A stretch of 64,000 nucleotides of DNA from Malurus cyaneus samueli (taxonomy: Eukaryota > Chordata > Aves > Passeriformes > Maluridae), in contig CM019236.1 in NCBI GenBank assembly GCA_009741485.1, positions 53,746,381 through 53,810,380 on the forward strand, written 5' to 3'. The notes beneath the pieces were generated by a model. It was not told where the DNA came from and did not search any database. It saw nothing but the letters and a program-made list of their open reading frames with translations. Made by a program: the position numbers and the translations under genes. This document shows positions 1 to 10,983 of the stretch, piece after piece (position 1 is the stretch's first letter; the number at the start of each line of letters is the position of its first letter).

Positions 1-535
1 AACTTTTTCACACCCAACGTGGTTTCTTTTTTGTCTTTGTCTACAAACTCCATCTCCATCTTGTTTGCCTTCATCCAGAGGTTAATCAATAAATCTATCT
101 TCTACCACTGATGAAAACAATCTGGCCAATAGACAGTGTTGGCCTGTGATGAACATGAATACGAATGCTGGACTCACACTCAGGTGTGTGTGATTCCTGC
201 TTCCAGGCCTGATCGGGACCAGATGAAAGGAAGCATTATGAACCTGTGCATGGGGAGATTCTGTTACACATCTGTCATCAGCCTCAAGTTACTGTGCATG
301 ATCTATTGCGACAAATGATGTCTCAGAAAATAATATCTAAATCCTTGCATGCCATCACTCTCGAGCACGCTTTCTCACGGAGGTTCTGTGCCCTAAACTG
401 CTTTATTCTTTTCTAGGTTGGAGACCTTGCAGATACTACAGATCGCAGGGGTTGTCACTTAGTGACTGAAGATCATTTCTTATTCTGATATCTATCATAA
501 ATATTTATTTTTCATATACTCACTGACTTCTCATT
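1..535. other. Unique AT-rich DNA, no gene seen
   Basis: I see no repeat family, RNA gene or convincing exon here. A 60-codon frame at 136-318 has no recognisable domain and is of a length expected by chance. Confidence 0.6.
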
Positions 536-1105
536 CTTGTGGTATAACCCCAGCTGGTAATTAAGCCATAATCAGCCAGTTCCTTGCTTCCCCATAGTGG
601 GATGGAGGAGAGAACAAGAAGAGTAAAAATGAAAGAATTTGAGGCTTAAGATAAACACAGTTCAGTAAGTGATATAAAAGGCATGCACAAAGGTGAAGCA
701 AGACTAGGATTCATTCACCTAATGCCATGGGCAGGCAGGTGCTCAGCCACCTCCAGGAAAGCTGGGCTCATCATGTGTAATGCTCACACAGGAAGAGAAA
801 CACCATCACTCTGAGAGTCCCCTCCTTTCTTCCCGTAATTTTATGTGCTAAGAATGACCTATCAGGTCTGGAATATCTCCTTGGGTCAGCAGGGTCAGCT
901 GTCCCCTCCCAGCAAATTGTGCTCCCCTAGTCTGGTCACTGGTGGGGTGAGATGAGGAGCAGAAAAGGTCTTGGCTTTGTGTAACCCTGCTCAGCAATGA
1001 AAACACCCCTGTGTTATCAACCCTGTTTCCAGAGCAAATACAAACTGTAGCCCCATACAAGCTCCTGCGATGAAAATTAACTCTATGCCAGCCAAACCTA
1101 GTACA
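536..1105 (-). mobile_element. Solo LTR of an avian endogenous retrovirus, decayed
   Basis: Read on the minus strand, the element begins TGTACTAGGTTTGGCTGG at 1105 and ends near 536-540 in a form of the 'ggggtt-a-accac' terminus. This is the layout I know for a common avian LTR group. Between the ends are the matching internal blocks in order: the 'aacacaggggtgttttcattgctgagcag' type block (about 990-1020), the 'cagctgaccc' block (about 890-905), the degenerate TATA region near 840-850, the 'ctggaggtggctgagcacctgcctgcc' type block (about 730-760) and the 'cccatcccac' type block (about 590-605). No gag, pol or env sequence flanks it, so it is a solo LTR. A short direct repeat TCATT at 531-535 and 1106-1110 may be the target-site duplication, although two extra bases then lie at the left end. 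The subfamily name cannot be fixed by eye. Confidence 0.85.
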
Positions 1106-1228
1106 TCATTTTATGATACACTCAGTGATATTTATAGCTGTCACATCTTAGATAAAGGAGATGTTTTTCCAAGGAATCCTAAGGTTAAAGCTTGCCTGAC
1201 TACAAAGGACAAACTATTGCTGAGAAGA

Positions 1229-1470
1229 GAATCACAAGATCATAATAGAATCAAAAACTGGTTTAGATTGGAGGGAACCTTAGAGACCATGTGGTTCCAA
1301 CCCCCATGACATGAGCAGAGAGACCTCCCATGGGACCAGGTTGATCGAAATCCTCTCTAACCTGGTCTTGAACACCTCCTGGGATGGATCAACAATTTCT
1401 ATGGACAATGGTTCCAGTGATTCACTGTTCTCTGGGCTGGATCACCACTTCATCTTTTTAATCATGAAAT
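1229..1470 (-). mobile_element. CR1 LINE 3'-end fragment
   Basis: The left edge has a decayed ATTCTATG-type 3' tail in reverse complement ('atcacaagatcataatagaatc'-like), followed by 'gattggagggaaccttagagaccatgtgg' and then the 'gagcagagagacctc', 'ggtcttgaacacctcctgggatgga' and 'ctctgggc' blocks typical of the CR1 3' end. The insertion is therefore on the minus strand and truncated at its 5' side, as most CR1 copies are. Short frames at 1070-1309 and 1311-1583 overlap it by chance and are not genes. Confidence 0.8.
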
Positions 1471-2162
1471 GGGGAATGATCAGCTGTTTTCAATATATGT
1501 TAGTAGCATGTATTTTTGCACATATGAGAGTATTCAGTAAGGAGAATATAAATACACCAGCAGATGAACAAGCTCTGAGATAATCTTGCATTTGTTACCT
1601 TTAAAAGAGAATAAAAACTCCTTTGTAATTTTTGGTACTGAAATTGTTTGATAAACAATGGTTTCTATTGGACTAGCTGGAAAAGTTGAACTAATAGATT
1701 TCACATATTAACTCCTTTAATCTTGAAAGGGGAAATGACATACATGAATCAAAGCTAGTCCCATCTGTAGTAAAACAAATTACTGTTCCTTACAATTCTA
1801 AATTACTCACATAGTGTAAGCAACAGTAATCCCAAATATATTCAAGAAATAGAAGTGAAAAAGAAAAATTCTGCATGAAAAAATATGGAATTCCTTTAAA
1901 ATGGAGAATTGCATCATTGCATCAACTCGGGGACAAAAAAAGAAAGCATCAGAATGTTTTTATCTGTTATGTAGTATCTGATACTTGAGACGATAAGCAG
2001 CATTCTTCAATACCTCAGTAAATGTTCCCATCAGAATTGTAAAATCACTTTGACTGTCATTTTTAAGTAACACCCACCTGAAGTATATAGTAAATACATT
2101 TCTTGTACATTGCCAGTTCAGATTAGGGAATCAGAACTATAGAGTCAAATAAATATGAAGCA
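1471..2162. other. Unique AT-rich DNA, no gene seen
   Basis: Repeat-free by eye and rich in A and T, with no exon-like stretch and no RNA gene recognised. Confidence 0.55.
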
Positions 2163-2810
2163 GTTCATAAAATTGCAGAATGGTTTGGATTGGGAGGGAC
2201 TTTTAAAGGCCATCTAATTCTACCCTGCTACTCTGGGCAGTCAGTTTTTACTAAATCAGGCATCTCAAAGTCATGTCCAGCCTGGACTTGAATCGTCTCC
2301 AGTGATGGAGCATCCACCGCTTCTCTGGGCAACTTGTTCAAGAGCTTCACCATCCTTTTTGCAAAAACTGTCATCCTTATTTCCACTCTAAACCTATCCT
2401 TCTTCAGTTTAAGGGTTGGCCTTTGTTTTGTCGCTCTAGGCCCTCATTCCAAGCGATCCACACCTTTCTCGTGCTGAAGACCCTGGAGCTGGACAAGCAT
2501 TCCAGGTGGGGTCTCACCAGGACAGAGCAGAGGGGCAGAATCCCATCCCTGGCCCTGCTGGCCACGCTGCTTTGGGTGCAGCCCAGGTTTGGTTCAGCTT
2601 TCTGGGCTGCCAGTGTGCACTGATGGCTCACATCCCATTTTCCTCCCCCAATGTATTGAGTCTGGCAGAGATGGAGTTAATTTTTTCAGCAAGGATGTGG
2701 GTGAGCACTACCAAAAGCCTTACAGAAGCACAGCTGGATGACATCTGTAGTTCTTCCCTGGGACACTGCTGCAGTCACTCTGTGTCACACAGGGTCACTG
2801 GAGTGTGTTT
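2163..2810 (-). mobile_element. CR1 LINE, 3' end plus a reverse-transcriptase remnant
   Basis: At the left, 'agaatggtttggattgggagggac' begins a good CR1 3' end that runs through the 'ccagcctggacttgaat', 'tccagtgatggagcatccacc', 'ctctgggcaacttgttca', 'ggagctggacaagcattccaggtggggtctcacc' and 'ctggccacgctgctt' blocks to about 2640. Beyond this, 2709-2762 translated on the minus strand gives GRTTDVIQLCFCKAFG, a decayed version of the CR1 reverse-transcriptase motif that normally reads close to VVYLDFSKAFD. In an intact element that motif lies much further from the 3' end, so either internal sequence has been lost or two fragments lie side by side. Frames at 2404-2631, 2423-2623 and 2506-2841 are shadows of this element. 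Confidence 0.85.
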
Positions 2811-5800
2811 ATGTATTTATATCCAGTGTAGCCAGTGTTGATCACAAGTGGAATACATGCTGTTAGGAGATTTTCCATAAATCTCTGTGCCACAGAAACA
2901 GAAGTGACATGTATTTTATGACTGAGGAAATCCACTCAGAGCAGTATTTCTTGCACAGCATTTTAAAGATAACCTTTGTGCTCTCTGTAGGGCAGCATTA
3001 TGCGTGAACCTGACGTGTTCATTCCTGATGGGGTGGACAGCATCCTCTGCATGTTTTTTCCACTCTCTACATTTTGGAAAGACATGGAAACAGCATCACA
3101 TCTTCAGAATCAGTTCTGATTCACTGATGTTCTATATGTTGTTTGAGTTGATTTAGAACAAAATATAAGCACAAAAATGGTAAGTCAAAAGGGCAGAAAA
3201 ATGGCAAAGAAGTATATTTTAAAATTTAAAATTGCCTCTAATGTTTCAAGCATTTTGAGACTTACCAAAAAATAAAAATAGGGGGAACTTCACAATATTT
3301 TATAGGTCAGACAAGACCTTCCTTGTTTAATTTGGAGACATTTAATACATTTTTAAACAATATTTCTCTTCTCTGAGAAAAATAGTTGTGGGAGCGGTTT
3401 GAAGAGTGTTTTTGGAGTGTTGTGCTCTGTTTTGCACAAAAACCTTCTCCCCTTATGCTTGCTTCCATCAAAATCTCTCCATATAATTCCAGACTAACTG
3501 AATGTATTTCATGCTTCATATTGCTTAATTAAAGTGAAAAACATTAGCCTAATTGCAGATATTCATTGGTTTCTGAAGATACTGCCCATTTTCATGCTGT
3601 CTCTTTTCTCCTCACATTTTCTATTTCCCATGAACTTGAAAGATTGTAAATAACTTTTTAGATATTTCCTGAATGAAAAAAGAAACTTATTTGACATGCG
3701 CATTTTTTTAATATAAAATTACAAACCCTGACTTGAGATTTCAAGCTATGATATATAATAACATTGTAAATAATTGCAACATTATATTCTCTGGGCAAAA
3801 TTAATAGATTCAGTGCAACTCTGGCAAGTTTTTGTAGCTGACATCTTCCTTTTTCTTTCAGGAATGCATTTATAAATCCAAAACTAGCACATTGGACCAG
3901 ATTAAGTCCCAATAGAAAAAAATCAGATTTAGTGGTTTCAATTTCCTAAGTTACTGAGCAGGAACCCACTTTATAACTATTGTCAAATTGGACCAGGACA
4001 CTCTATCAGGTTTCTTTCTTATTCACAGCCAAACATTTCCTAATAAAAGAAATGTACTAATATTCTTAACCAATGTTAACTTGCAGTGTGTCCAAAACTA
4101 TAAGCAAAGGTGGTCTGGTTTATTTATTTATTTTTTTCTATTTAATTTTGTTTGATTTCCTGAAATGCCTTAATATGGAGTTATCTTTCTTTATTTCTCA
4201 ATTAATTTCATAGAAAACAATTATTTATGTGCCAAAATATATGTTTTAGACAATTTCCCCAGCCTCTGGCTTTTGAGTGCAAATGTGTCAAGAGTCCTTG
4301 AAGGTCTCCTGTTGCCTCAGTCTGTTATTGAAGCATTGGGACACTGAGGTCTTGGTAGTACCTTGAATGTCTGCTGAAGGAAAGGCAGTGTCTGGGGATC
4401 TTGATATGAGGCAGATTTCAACAGTGACCTCATAGGATACTGCAAAAATGTCTGAACTTCCAGAAGTCTATTGTCATCATTTCAGAAACCCAATTCTCTT
4501 CCACAGACAGCTGAGATACTTCAGTGGTGCAACCTCATATAAAGAGAATTTTTTCCTCTTCGGTGCACATAACTGTGATCTCTTCCTTTAATATTACATA
4601 GTTATGCATTCTTTTTGGAGTCTTTCTTGCACCCTTTGTTTTATTGCAGGTTTATGTTACTTACAAGAGTGGAATAAACATTTTTATGCAGAACACCCCC
4701 ATAAAGGCAGGTACTTAATTATTTAAATATAATATAGAATTCCTATTTTGCTTCTATTATTTATATTTAGGCTTCACATTAGCTTTCAATTCTGGGCAGC
4801 TACTAGACATTTCAGGAGACCTATTTTTCTGGCTACATGGGCGTTTTATAAGCAGTCTACTTCATCAAGGGAATATTTAAAACTAACTACATTTTTAACC
4901 AAGGTAATCTGTCCTCTTGAAATATTTCACATATAAAGATTAATAAATTACATATGTTGCTATAGCAACTATGAATCAAAGTATAGTAAGTCTAGACAGT
5001 GCTTTCATGCCTTGAAAAGAAAATCAAATGTAAATATCAGTTTTTGATTCAGCTGCCTAGAATAATTTGATAAAAATAAACAATAGTGGTTTCTTCTCCC
5101 CTGTCTGTCTGCTTGTAGAATTAATTTTAAAGCGTCATGTTTAAATATCACGTTTTTTCCTGTGTGTGTTAACATGTTATGGTCTCAGATTTTATCATAG
5201 GTGTTCCCTTATGGGCTATTTAAAGTAATTCTGATTCAACAGTGGCATGAAAAAATTCATTAGTATAATGATCAACTATTTCTTAATCAATAATAGACAC
5301 AAGTGGTTTTCATTTACCTGTGGGACAGGCAAATGCAAAACGTCCTTGAAAATAAATGGCTCCCTTTATTACTTCATTAATTTTCTAGAAAGTCTAGGAT
5401 GAAACCTATGCCTTTACATCAGCTCTATAGCCTCAAGTGATGGCGATGACTTGGTCTAAGAGAAGGATTGACCACGTAAAAGTCTGATGGGCCACGTACA
5501 ACTTCTCTCTTACAGTTCACTGGGTGCTTTGTTTGCATTTGAAAAAGGAAAGGCAAGTGTTTTAAAAACTGTTTTAAATCAATTTATACTATTTGTGAAC
5601 TGTGACAGATGGGATAGGTTCTAGTGAAATAGGCCAAAATAAGAGGAAGTGTCTGACCTGGATTTTGAGAGCTGCCTAGAAATTATTTGCTGCATCAGCA
5701 AAGGTATGAGATGGTTTTCCATGAGAACTGTGACTCCTGGCTTTAGAAGAATCTCTGCTCAGGGAGTGAGTGATGGTGAAGGAAATTACAACATAATATC

Positions 5801-8469
5801 CACTCATGAGTGGGACATGTGAATTATTTCTACTCATGGTATGAAAACAAGGGAGGCATCAAATGGAACAGCAAGACAGTACTTTCAAAATAAAAAGGAA
5901 AGTGTTTTTCAGTAAATGCGTAAAGTTCTTTCCACAGGGCACATGAACTCCTGAAGATTACAAAGATTACAAAGATTGCCTGAAGATGTTCAAGGCAATT
6001 GAACAATGAATTGGGAAAAATCGAGTGTGCTTTGTTAAACGCAGAGATGAGACATTTGGCTCGGGTGGTCCTGCAGTTAAAATCATGGAGACTGGAAGAG
6101 GTTTTGGAGAAGTTTTGTTTTGTAATAACTCTATTTCTTATACTTCTCCTTAGGTGGTCCCTGTTAACCATTCTCAGAGAAGGCTTACTGTGCATTATAA
6201 ATAATAGCTGTGACCTTCTAAGACATTTTTTAGTCTGTTTATTATGTCAAGCAGTGATAAAAAAATTGAGAGAAGAAAAAAAGGAGGGAAGAGGGAATTA
6301 AAAGTGTTTTGCAAGGAAGATTTCTCATTCTAGCAGCACCTTATCCCATCAGCTTAATAAGCTTTTTTTATGTACTTTTCTCCAGGAGCTTGTGTTTGGT
6401 GGTTTTGATCTCCATAAGGCCCAGAACAGAATCCATACTGCTCTAAAATTAGAGGGAGGCTTAGGACTTGCTCCCTCAGAAATTTTGGATGTACTTTTCT
6501 GTGTCCAGAAGACCTAGTCAGTGGAACATTTGGGAAAATGAAATTTTTGCAGAATGTATTCAGAGTATGTTTTTTATCTATTTCTTCTGGGAAGGGAGAT
6601 AATTTGGTGGTGTAGCCAACATCCAGCTGAAAATTTGGAACATATGGTCAAAATATAGGGCACTTTCTGGGAGCTGATACACAGCTAATGTCTGAGCAAT
6701 CAAAAACTAGACCTACCTATCTGTTGTATGATGAGTTCTGCCATCAGGAAACTTTGAGAGTTCCAGGGAGCAAAGAACCCTCATGGAGATGAGCTGAGAA
6801 GACCTATAGTTTAGTACTTTGCCTTGGCTTTCTCTTATATTCTTATATTAGCCTTTTGTTCTGCATTGACAAAAATGTGACTGAAAGAGTGAGGGTGAAA
6901 AGGGAGGATTCCAATACAAAAACTCACAGGCCTTGGTTTCTTTTAAGAAAAAGAATGTGGAATATGAAATTCTTGAATATGGAATGATCACTTAGAAAGT
7001 GTTGTCTCCCTGCCCACAATTTTGATCAATTTGTAAAATGTAAATATAGTAATATCAGTGTATTAATCCCATAGAATTCATTTTAAGAAGAAGGAATTTC
7101 TCCTAACAAATGTTTGACTAGCCCTATTGACAGAAATACATTATAGAATAAAAGATTTCTATCTTTATTTATATATGCATATATATGAATAAACAATTTT
7201 TTAAAAAAGTTAATCATGTGGAAAAAAAGAGGCAATAAATTAAAAGCCCTAGGCTGTCCATAAGGCTGAAAATAAATGTTTTCTTTGGATGACACATCAT
7301 TTTCTAGGAATAGATAAATAAAAACTTTCTTTTGCATTTTCAAAAGCTATATGGGCTGACATGCTGACATTGAAAAGGCACATTCAGGAGTTCCCTTCTA
7401 AATTTGTGTCAAAAATTAAGAGATGAGGTAAGTAATTTCTGGCTAGGCAGAAAGGGTTGGGGATGCTGTTTCCCTAATCAGACTGATCCTAAAGTGGAGC
7501 TGTCACCAGTCTCAGACTCAGTGCTCCCATCTCTCAGGCACTGCGTGACTTCCAGCTCTCACTTAAGTGGATGAATTTTAGATATTTTCTGGGAATATAG
7601 CTCTTCCATGACTCACATGTTTGTGCTGGGAAATTTGGGTGTTTGCTGAAGCTTTTTGTTTCATTGATAGAAAAAAAAAACACAGCCGTGGCACTTACGA
7701 GAGTTCCCTAATTTCTGTCTCCCATCAGGATTTGTCACAGCAGGCTACACTGCAGCATGTATCAACAGAGCAGAGTCCTGGCTTAGAGATGTCTCGAGGT
7801 CACTTTAAGGTTTGAGTGTTTTGGATGACAGCCACACAAGGAAAAAATCTTGATATAGAATTCCTACCTGTGAAACAAAACCACAAACTCTCTTTTGTTC
7901 ACTGATCAGGGAACTCAGCTAGATCCGGCTTCTGCAAGGATCTGCTGTCAGAAAAACTAGACTCATTTTTAGCAGATCCTTGCTGAATCTGTTAAGGACA
8001 GTCTCTGTTTGATGCTCAAAATTCCTTGAGGTGAGAACTGCACCTGAGATTGTGGCAATACTGTTTGGATTTCAGAAGCAATTTGTCATCTAAACATCAC
8101 TTTTAGAGCTCTTGGAAATTTGAGGAAGGGGGGTATTTTTCATTCTCTTTGGCAAACATGCTTCATAGGTTGAGCAGATACTTTTGCTTTATTTAGCATT
8201 CCATCTTTAGTAGAGCAAGGCACTCAGATATTCCGTATCACTGCACCATACTTAAATTTAAATCATTAAAATGCACCATTTGAATCATGTAGCATGGTTG
8301 ACGAGGAAGGTTCCTGTGTCTGCTAGGAAAGAAAGCAGTCTCTTCAGGACAATGAAAAATTCTCATGTCATTGTATATCAACTAAATGATGACAGTTCCT
8401 CCAAAAATCATCTGATATGCCTTAGATTTTTGCCTGTAGTATTTGCTTTTAATTCAGACAACCGAGTGA
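2811..8469. other. Long unique AT-rich stretch, no gene seen
   Basis: No recognisable repeat family, exon or RNA gene was found in these 5.6 kb. Scattered open frames of 60-121 codons (for example 5830-6195 minus and 5999-6301 plus, which overlap on opposite strands) have no recognisable domain and no supporting splice structure. A 9-bp period repeat (2.5 copies of AGATTACAA) lies at 5955-5977, and a hairpin at 7934-7983 is listed separately. Confidence 0.5.
7934..7983. repeat. Perfect 13-bp inverted repeat with 24-base loop
   Basis: The left arm GCAAGGATCTGCT (7934-7946) is the exact reverse complement of the right arm AGCAGATCCTTGC (7971-7983). No known element was recognised around it. 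It could be chance, a small non-autonomous DNA transposon remnant or a transcribed hairpin. Confidence 0.75.
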
Positions 8470-8750
8470 AACCCTGCTGGCTGTCTCAAATTACTTCCCT
8501 GTCCTCCATGTGCCATCCAGGGGAGGATCCGTTCCATGATCTTCCCAGACAAGAGGTGAGGCTGACAGGTCAGTAATTCCCCAGGTCCTCTTTTCTACAA
8601 TTTTGCAAATGGGCACAATATTTTCCTTTTTTTCCACCCAACTGGGACTTTAGCTGACTATCACAACTTTTTGAATATCATGGGGAGTGGCTTGGCAGCT
8701 ACATTGGCCAATGCCCTCAGGACTTTGGGATCCATGGACTTATGTATAGA
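8470..8750 (-). mobile_element. CR1 LINE fragment, reverse-transcriptase coding part
   Basis: Translated on the minus strand from 8744 downward, the sequence gives KSMDPKVLRALANVAAKPL, a clear relative of the conserved CR1 ORF2 segment 'KSMGPDGMHPRVLRELADV...'. Further down, after stops and frame changes, come pieces equivalent to 'DWKKANVTPIFKKG', 'DPGNYRPVSLTS' and 'GKIMEQIL' (here seen as GKIMERIL near 8525-8550). The fragment is internal to a CR1 element, is inactivated by stops and indels, and has no 3' end attached. The plus-strand frame at 8271-8576 is its shadow. Confidence 0.85.
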
Positions 8751-9464
8751 ATTGTGTGTCTAATACTGGCCCTTTTGAGTGAGAAAGTGATGAATCTTCT
8801 TCTCTGTGTTTGTGTCAACTGTTATCACAGCTGTGCCAAAAAGGATCCCAAGGAAATAACTTTTAAGCAGGGGTACAAGTAGAAAAAGCAGCAAAAAGTG
8901 CAATGGAGTTTTTATAATGGGTATCTTGGTCAATATTTAGTGGTTACTATTGTTTTTTTTTTTTTTTTTTTTTTTTTGTTTGCAAAAGGAAAAGATATAG
9001 ATTTGGGATTTTTATTCTTATTATAGATTCTGTACATTCCTGTGTAAACCTGCGTTTGTAACTGCCCAAAGGCAATTTCCTGCCTCAAAATTCTGATTCT
9101 GCCTTTCTAGCTAGACATTACAATGATAAATTGCAGAAAATGGATATGGATCATATTTCAGGAAAAAAAAAGAACCAAACTACAAAACCAGTGGAGGAGT
9201 GTAGTTGGAATGGTTGTGTAAATCCATGAGTGGAGAACAATATAAATATGGGGAAGGTTTTCCGTCCATTTCCTTTAGGGGCAAACCTGACAAATATCTA
9301 AAATTAAAAAAAAATTATCACAAGTTCTGGACTGTGGTGGAAAAAGAGAGCAGATAGCTTTTAAGGTCCCTTCTAAGACCTCTATACTTAGATAATCTCA
9401 TCAAGAAAAACTTTGGTCTATCAAGTATAATTATTAGATTTTTATAGGATATTTAAATTTAAAT
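8751..9464. other. Unique DNA with a poly(T) tract
   Basis: No gene seen. A T25 tract lies at 8953-8977. The words 'ttttaaggtcccttctaagacc' near 9358-9381 resemble a plus-strand CR1 3' end but are too short to call. Confidence 0.5.
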
Positions 9465-9620
9465 AGTCTCTAGAGATCTACTGATCCAAAATCCTGCTTC
9501 AAGGTTAGGCCAGGCTGCTCAGGACTATGTCCAGATCAGTTTGAATACCTCTACCTTTCTCCAGCCTGTTTAGGTGCTTCATTCTCTGTTCCTCTGTCAT
9601 GGCAAAAACTCCACCTATTT
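9465..9620 (-). mobile_element. Probable CR1 3'-end fragment, degenerate
   Basis: The words 'ggccaggctgctcaggactatgtcc' and 'cagtttgaatacctct' followed by 'ctccagcctgtttaggtgcttcattc' match the order of CR1 3'-end blocks read in reverse complement. The tail and the 'gggacc' block are missing or unrecognisable, so this is a weaker call than the others. Confidence 0.5.
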
Positions 9621-10938
9621 TTTTTTTTCAGTTGGTTTGATAGTTACTGCTGCTGCTCTGATTAATTTTCTGTGCATGACTGAGAAGATTCTGGCTCTGT
9701 CTTCTGTAGACTGAGATGCAGACTGTGATTAGATAGACTCTCCAACCAGAAAGAAAACCCGCTCCCTCTACCTCTCCTTCTAGGAAACTTGCTGCGAGAC
9801 AAGATGTGTGTTTGCTACCAAGAGCACTGTGGCTATAAATTAATTCTCTTCAGCTTTTGTCTGGGAAGAGATAACTGTGTGCCTTTGATAGCTGTCCTCC
9901 GTGACCTTGTCTTTTTACACCTTTCTTAGAATGCTTAAACAAGGAAAAGGAAACTGGTTTTTGGTTGCATGGTATCAGGAATGAAAAGTATTTTAAAAAG
10001 TCCCCCGGCAGAAGAGTAGACAATTAAAAGCTCTGTCAGAGCTTCGTACTGTCTGGAAACGCAAGGTAATTGAAAGAAGGTTCCAAGGGAGATTTCACGT
10101 ACTGCTTGTCCATATCTGCTAGAACATGAGTCAGTAAATGGAAGATAATCTGAAGGTTGCCACCTTTAGCGTTTGCCTTATTTTGCTCTTGCAGAATGTG
10201 ATATATCAGCAGTTTTGAATTAAATAGACGAGGCTGAATGCAGCACAGTATCCAGAGGACTGGGAGGGTTGCTATGAGAACTATGTAATATAAACATATT
10301 TTCAGGGACTACAAAGTATTGCTGATGAGAGTACGAGCCAAGTCTTGCAGAGAGTGAGAAGCACAGTGCAGAGAACTAAAAAAAAATAATATTGGTGACA
10401 CAGGTGCACATATAGACAGAGATTCAGAGAGCTACACAAGCAAAGTAAGCTGGATTTGCTGTGCAATGAAAGCCTTATTCCCAGTGTTTTTTGTGGTGGT
10501 GGCTAAGAATCCAAAAGAGCACAAACATAACGGAAAAGAGAACTGTAAGGATCAAAAAATGCAGTGCACAGGTGATCTCAAAAGTGAGATTATTACGACA
10601 ATTTAAAAATAAGTGTTTTACCTTGATCTTTTTCATAATACTCTTTCTCTCTTTAAGAAGAAGAATACAAAGGGGGATCATCTGAAGAGAAGTTGAGGAA
10701 TTCTCCAGCAGTAGAAAGCTTTCAGAAGAGTACATACTAGAGCCACTAAGGGCTTAATTGTCTCATGGTTTGAGAATCTGAACCTTGACCTGAAGATGAC
10801 CCAATGCATTCAAGCAAAGACATGCTAGGCATTTTTCATCATGTACAAAAATAAAGAGTACTGAACTTAATTATTTTTGTTGCTGTTGAAAACCATGTAA
10901 TTTTATTCAGAGACATAAGATGGTTAATACTGTGTCAG

Positions 10939-10943
<5 letters not shown>

Positions 10944-10981
<38 letters not shown>
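10944..10981 (+). repeat. Poly(A) tract, copy 1
   Basis: A run of 38 A. Its counterpart in copy 2 (18193-18232) is 40 A. No retrogene or SINE body was recognised upstream, so it is not called a retrotransposition tail. Confidence 0.9.

Positions 10982-10983
<2 letters not shown>

Noticed and set aside
5830..6301. Overlapping 100-121 codon frames on opposite strands
   Set aside because: No domain and no splice support; part of the reading comes from a short 9-bp repeat at 5955-5977.
10944..10981. Poly(A) tract as the tail of a processed pseudogene
   Set aside because: No cDNA-like body, polyA signal or target-site duplication was recognised upstream.
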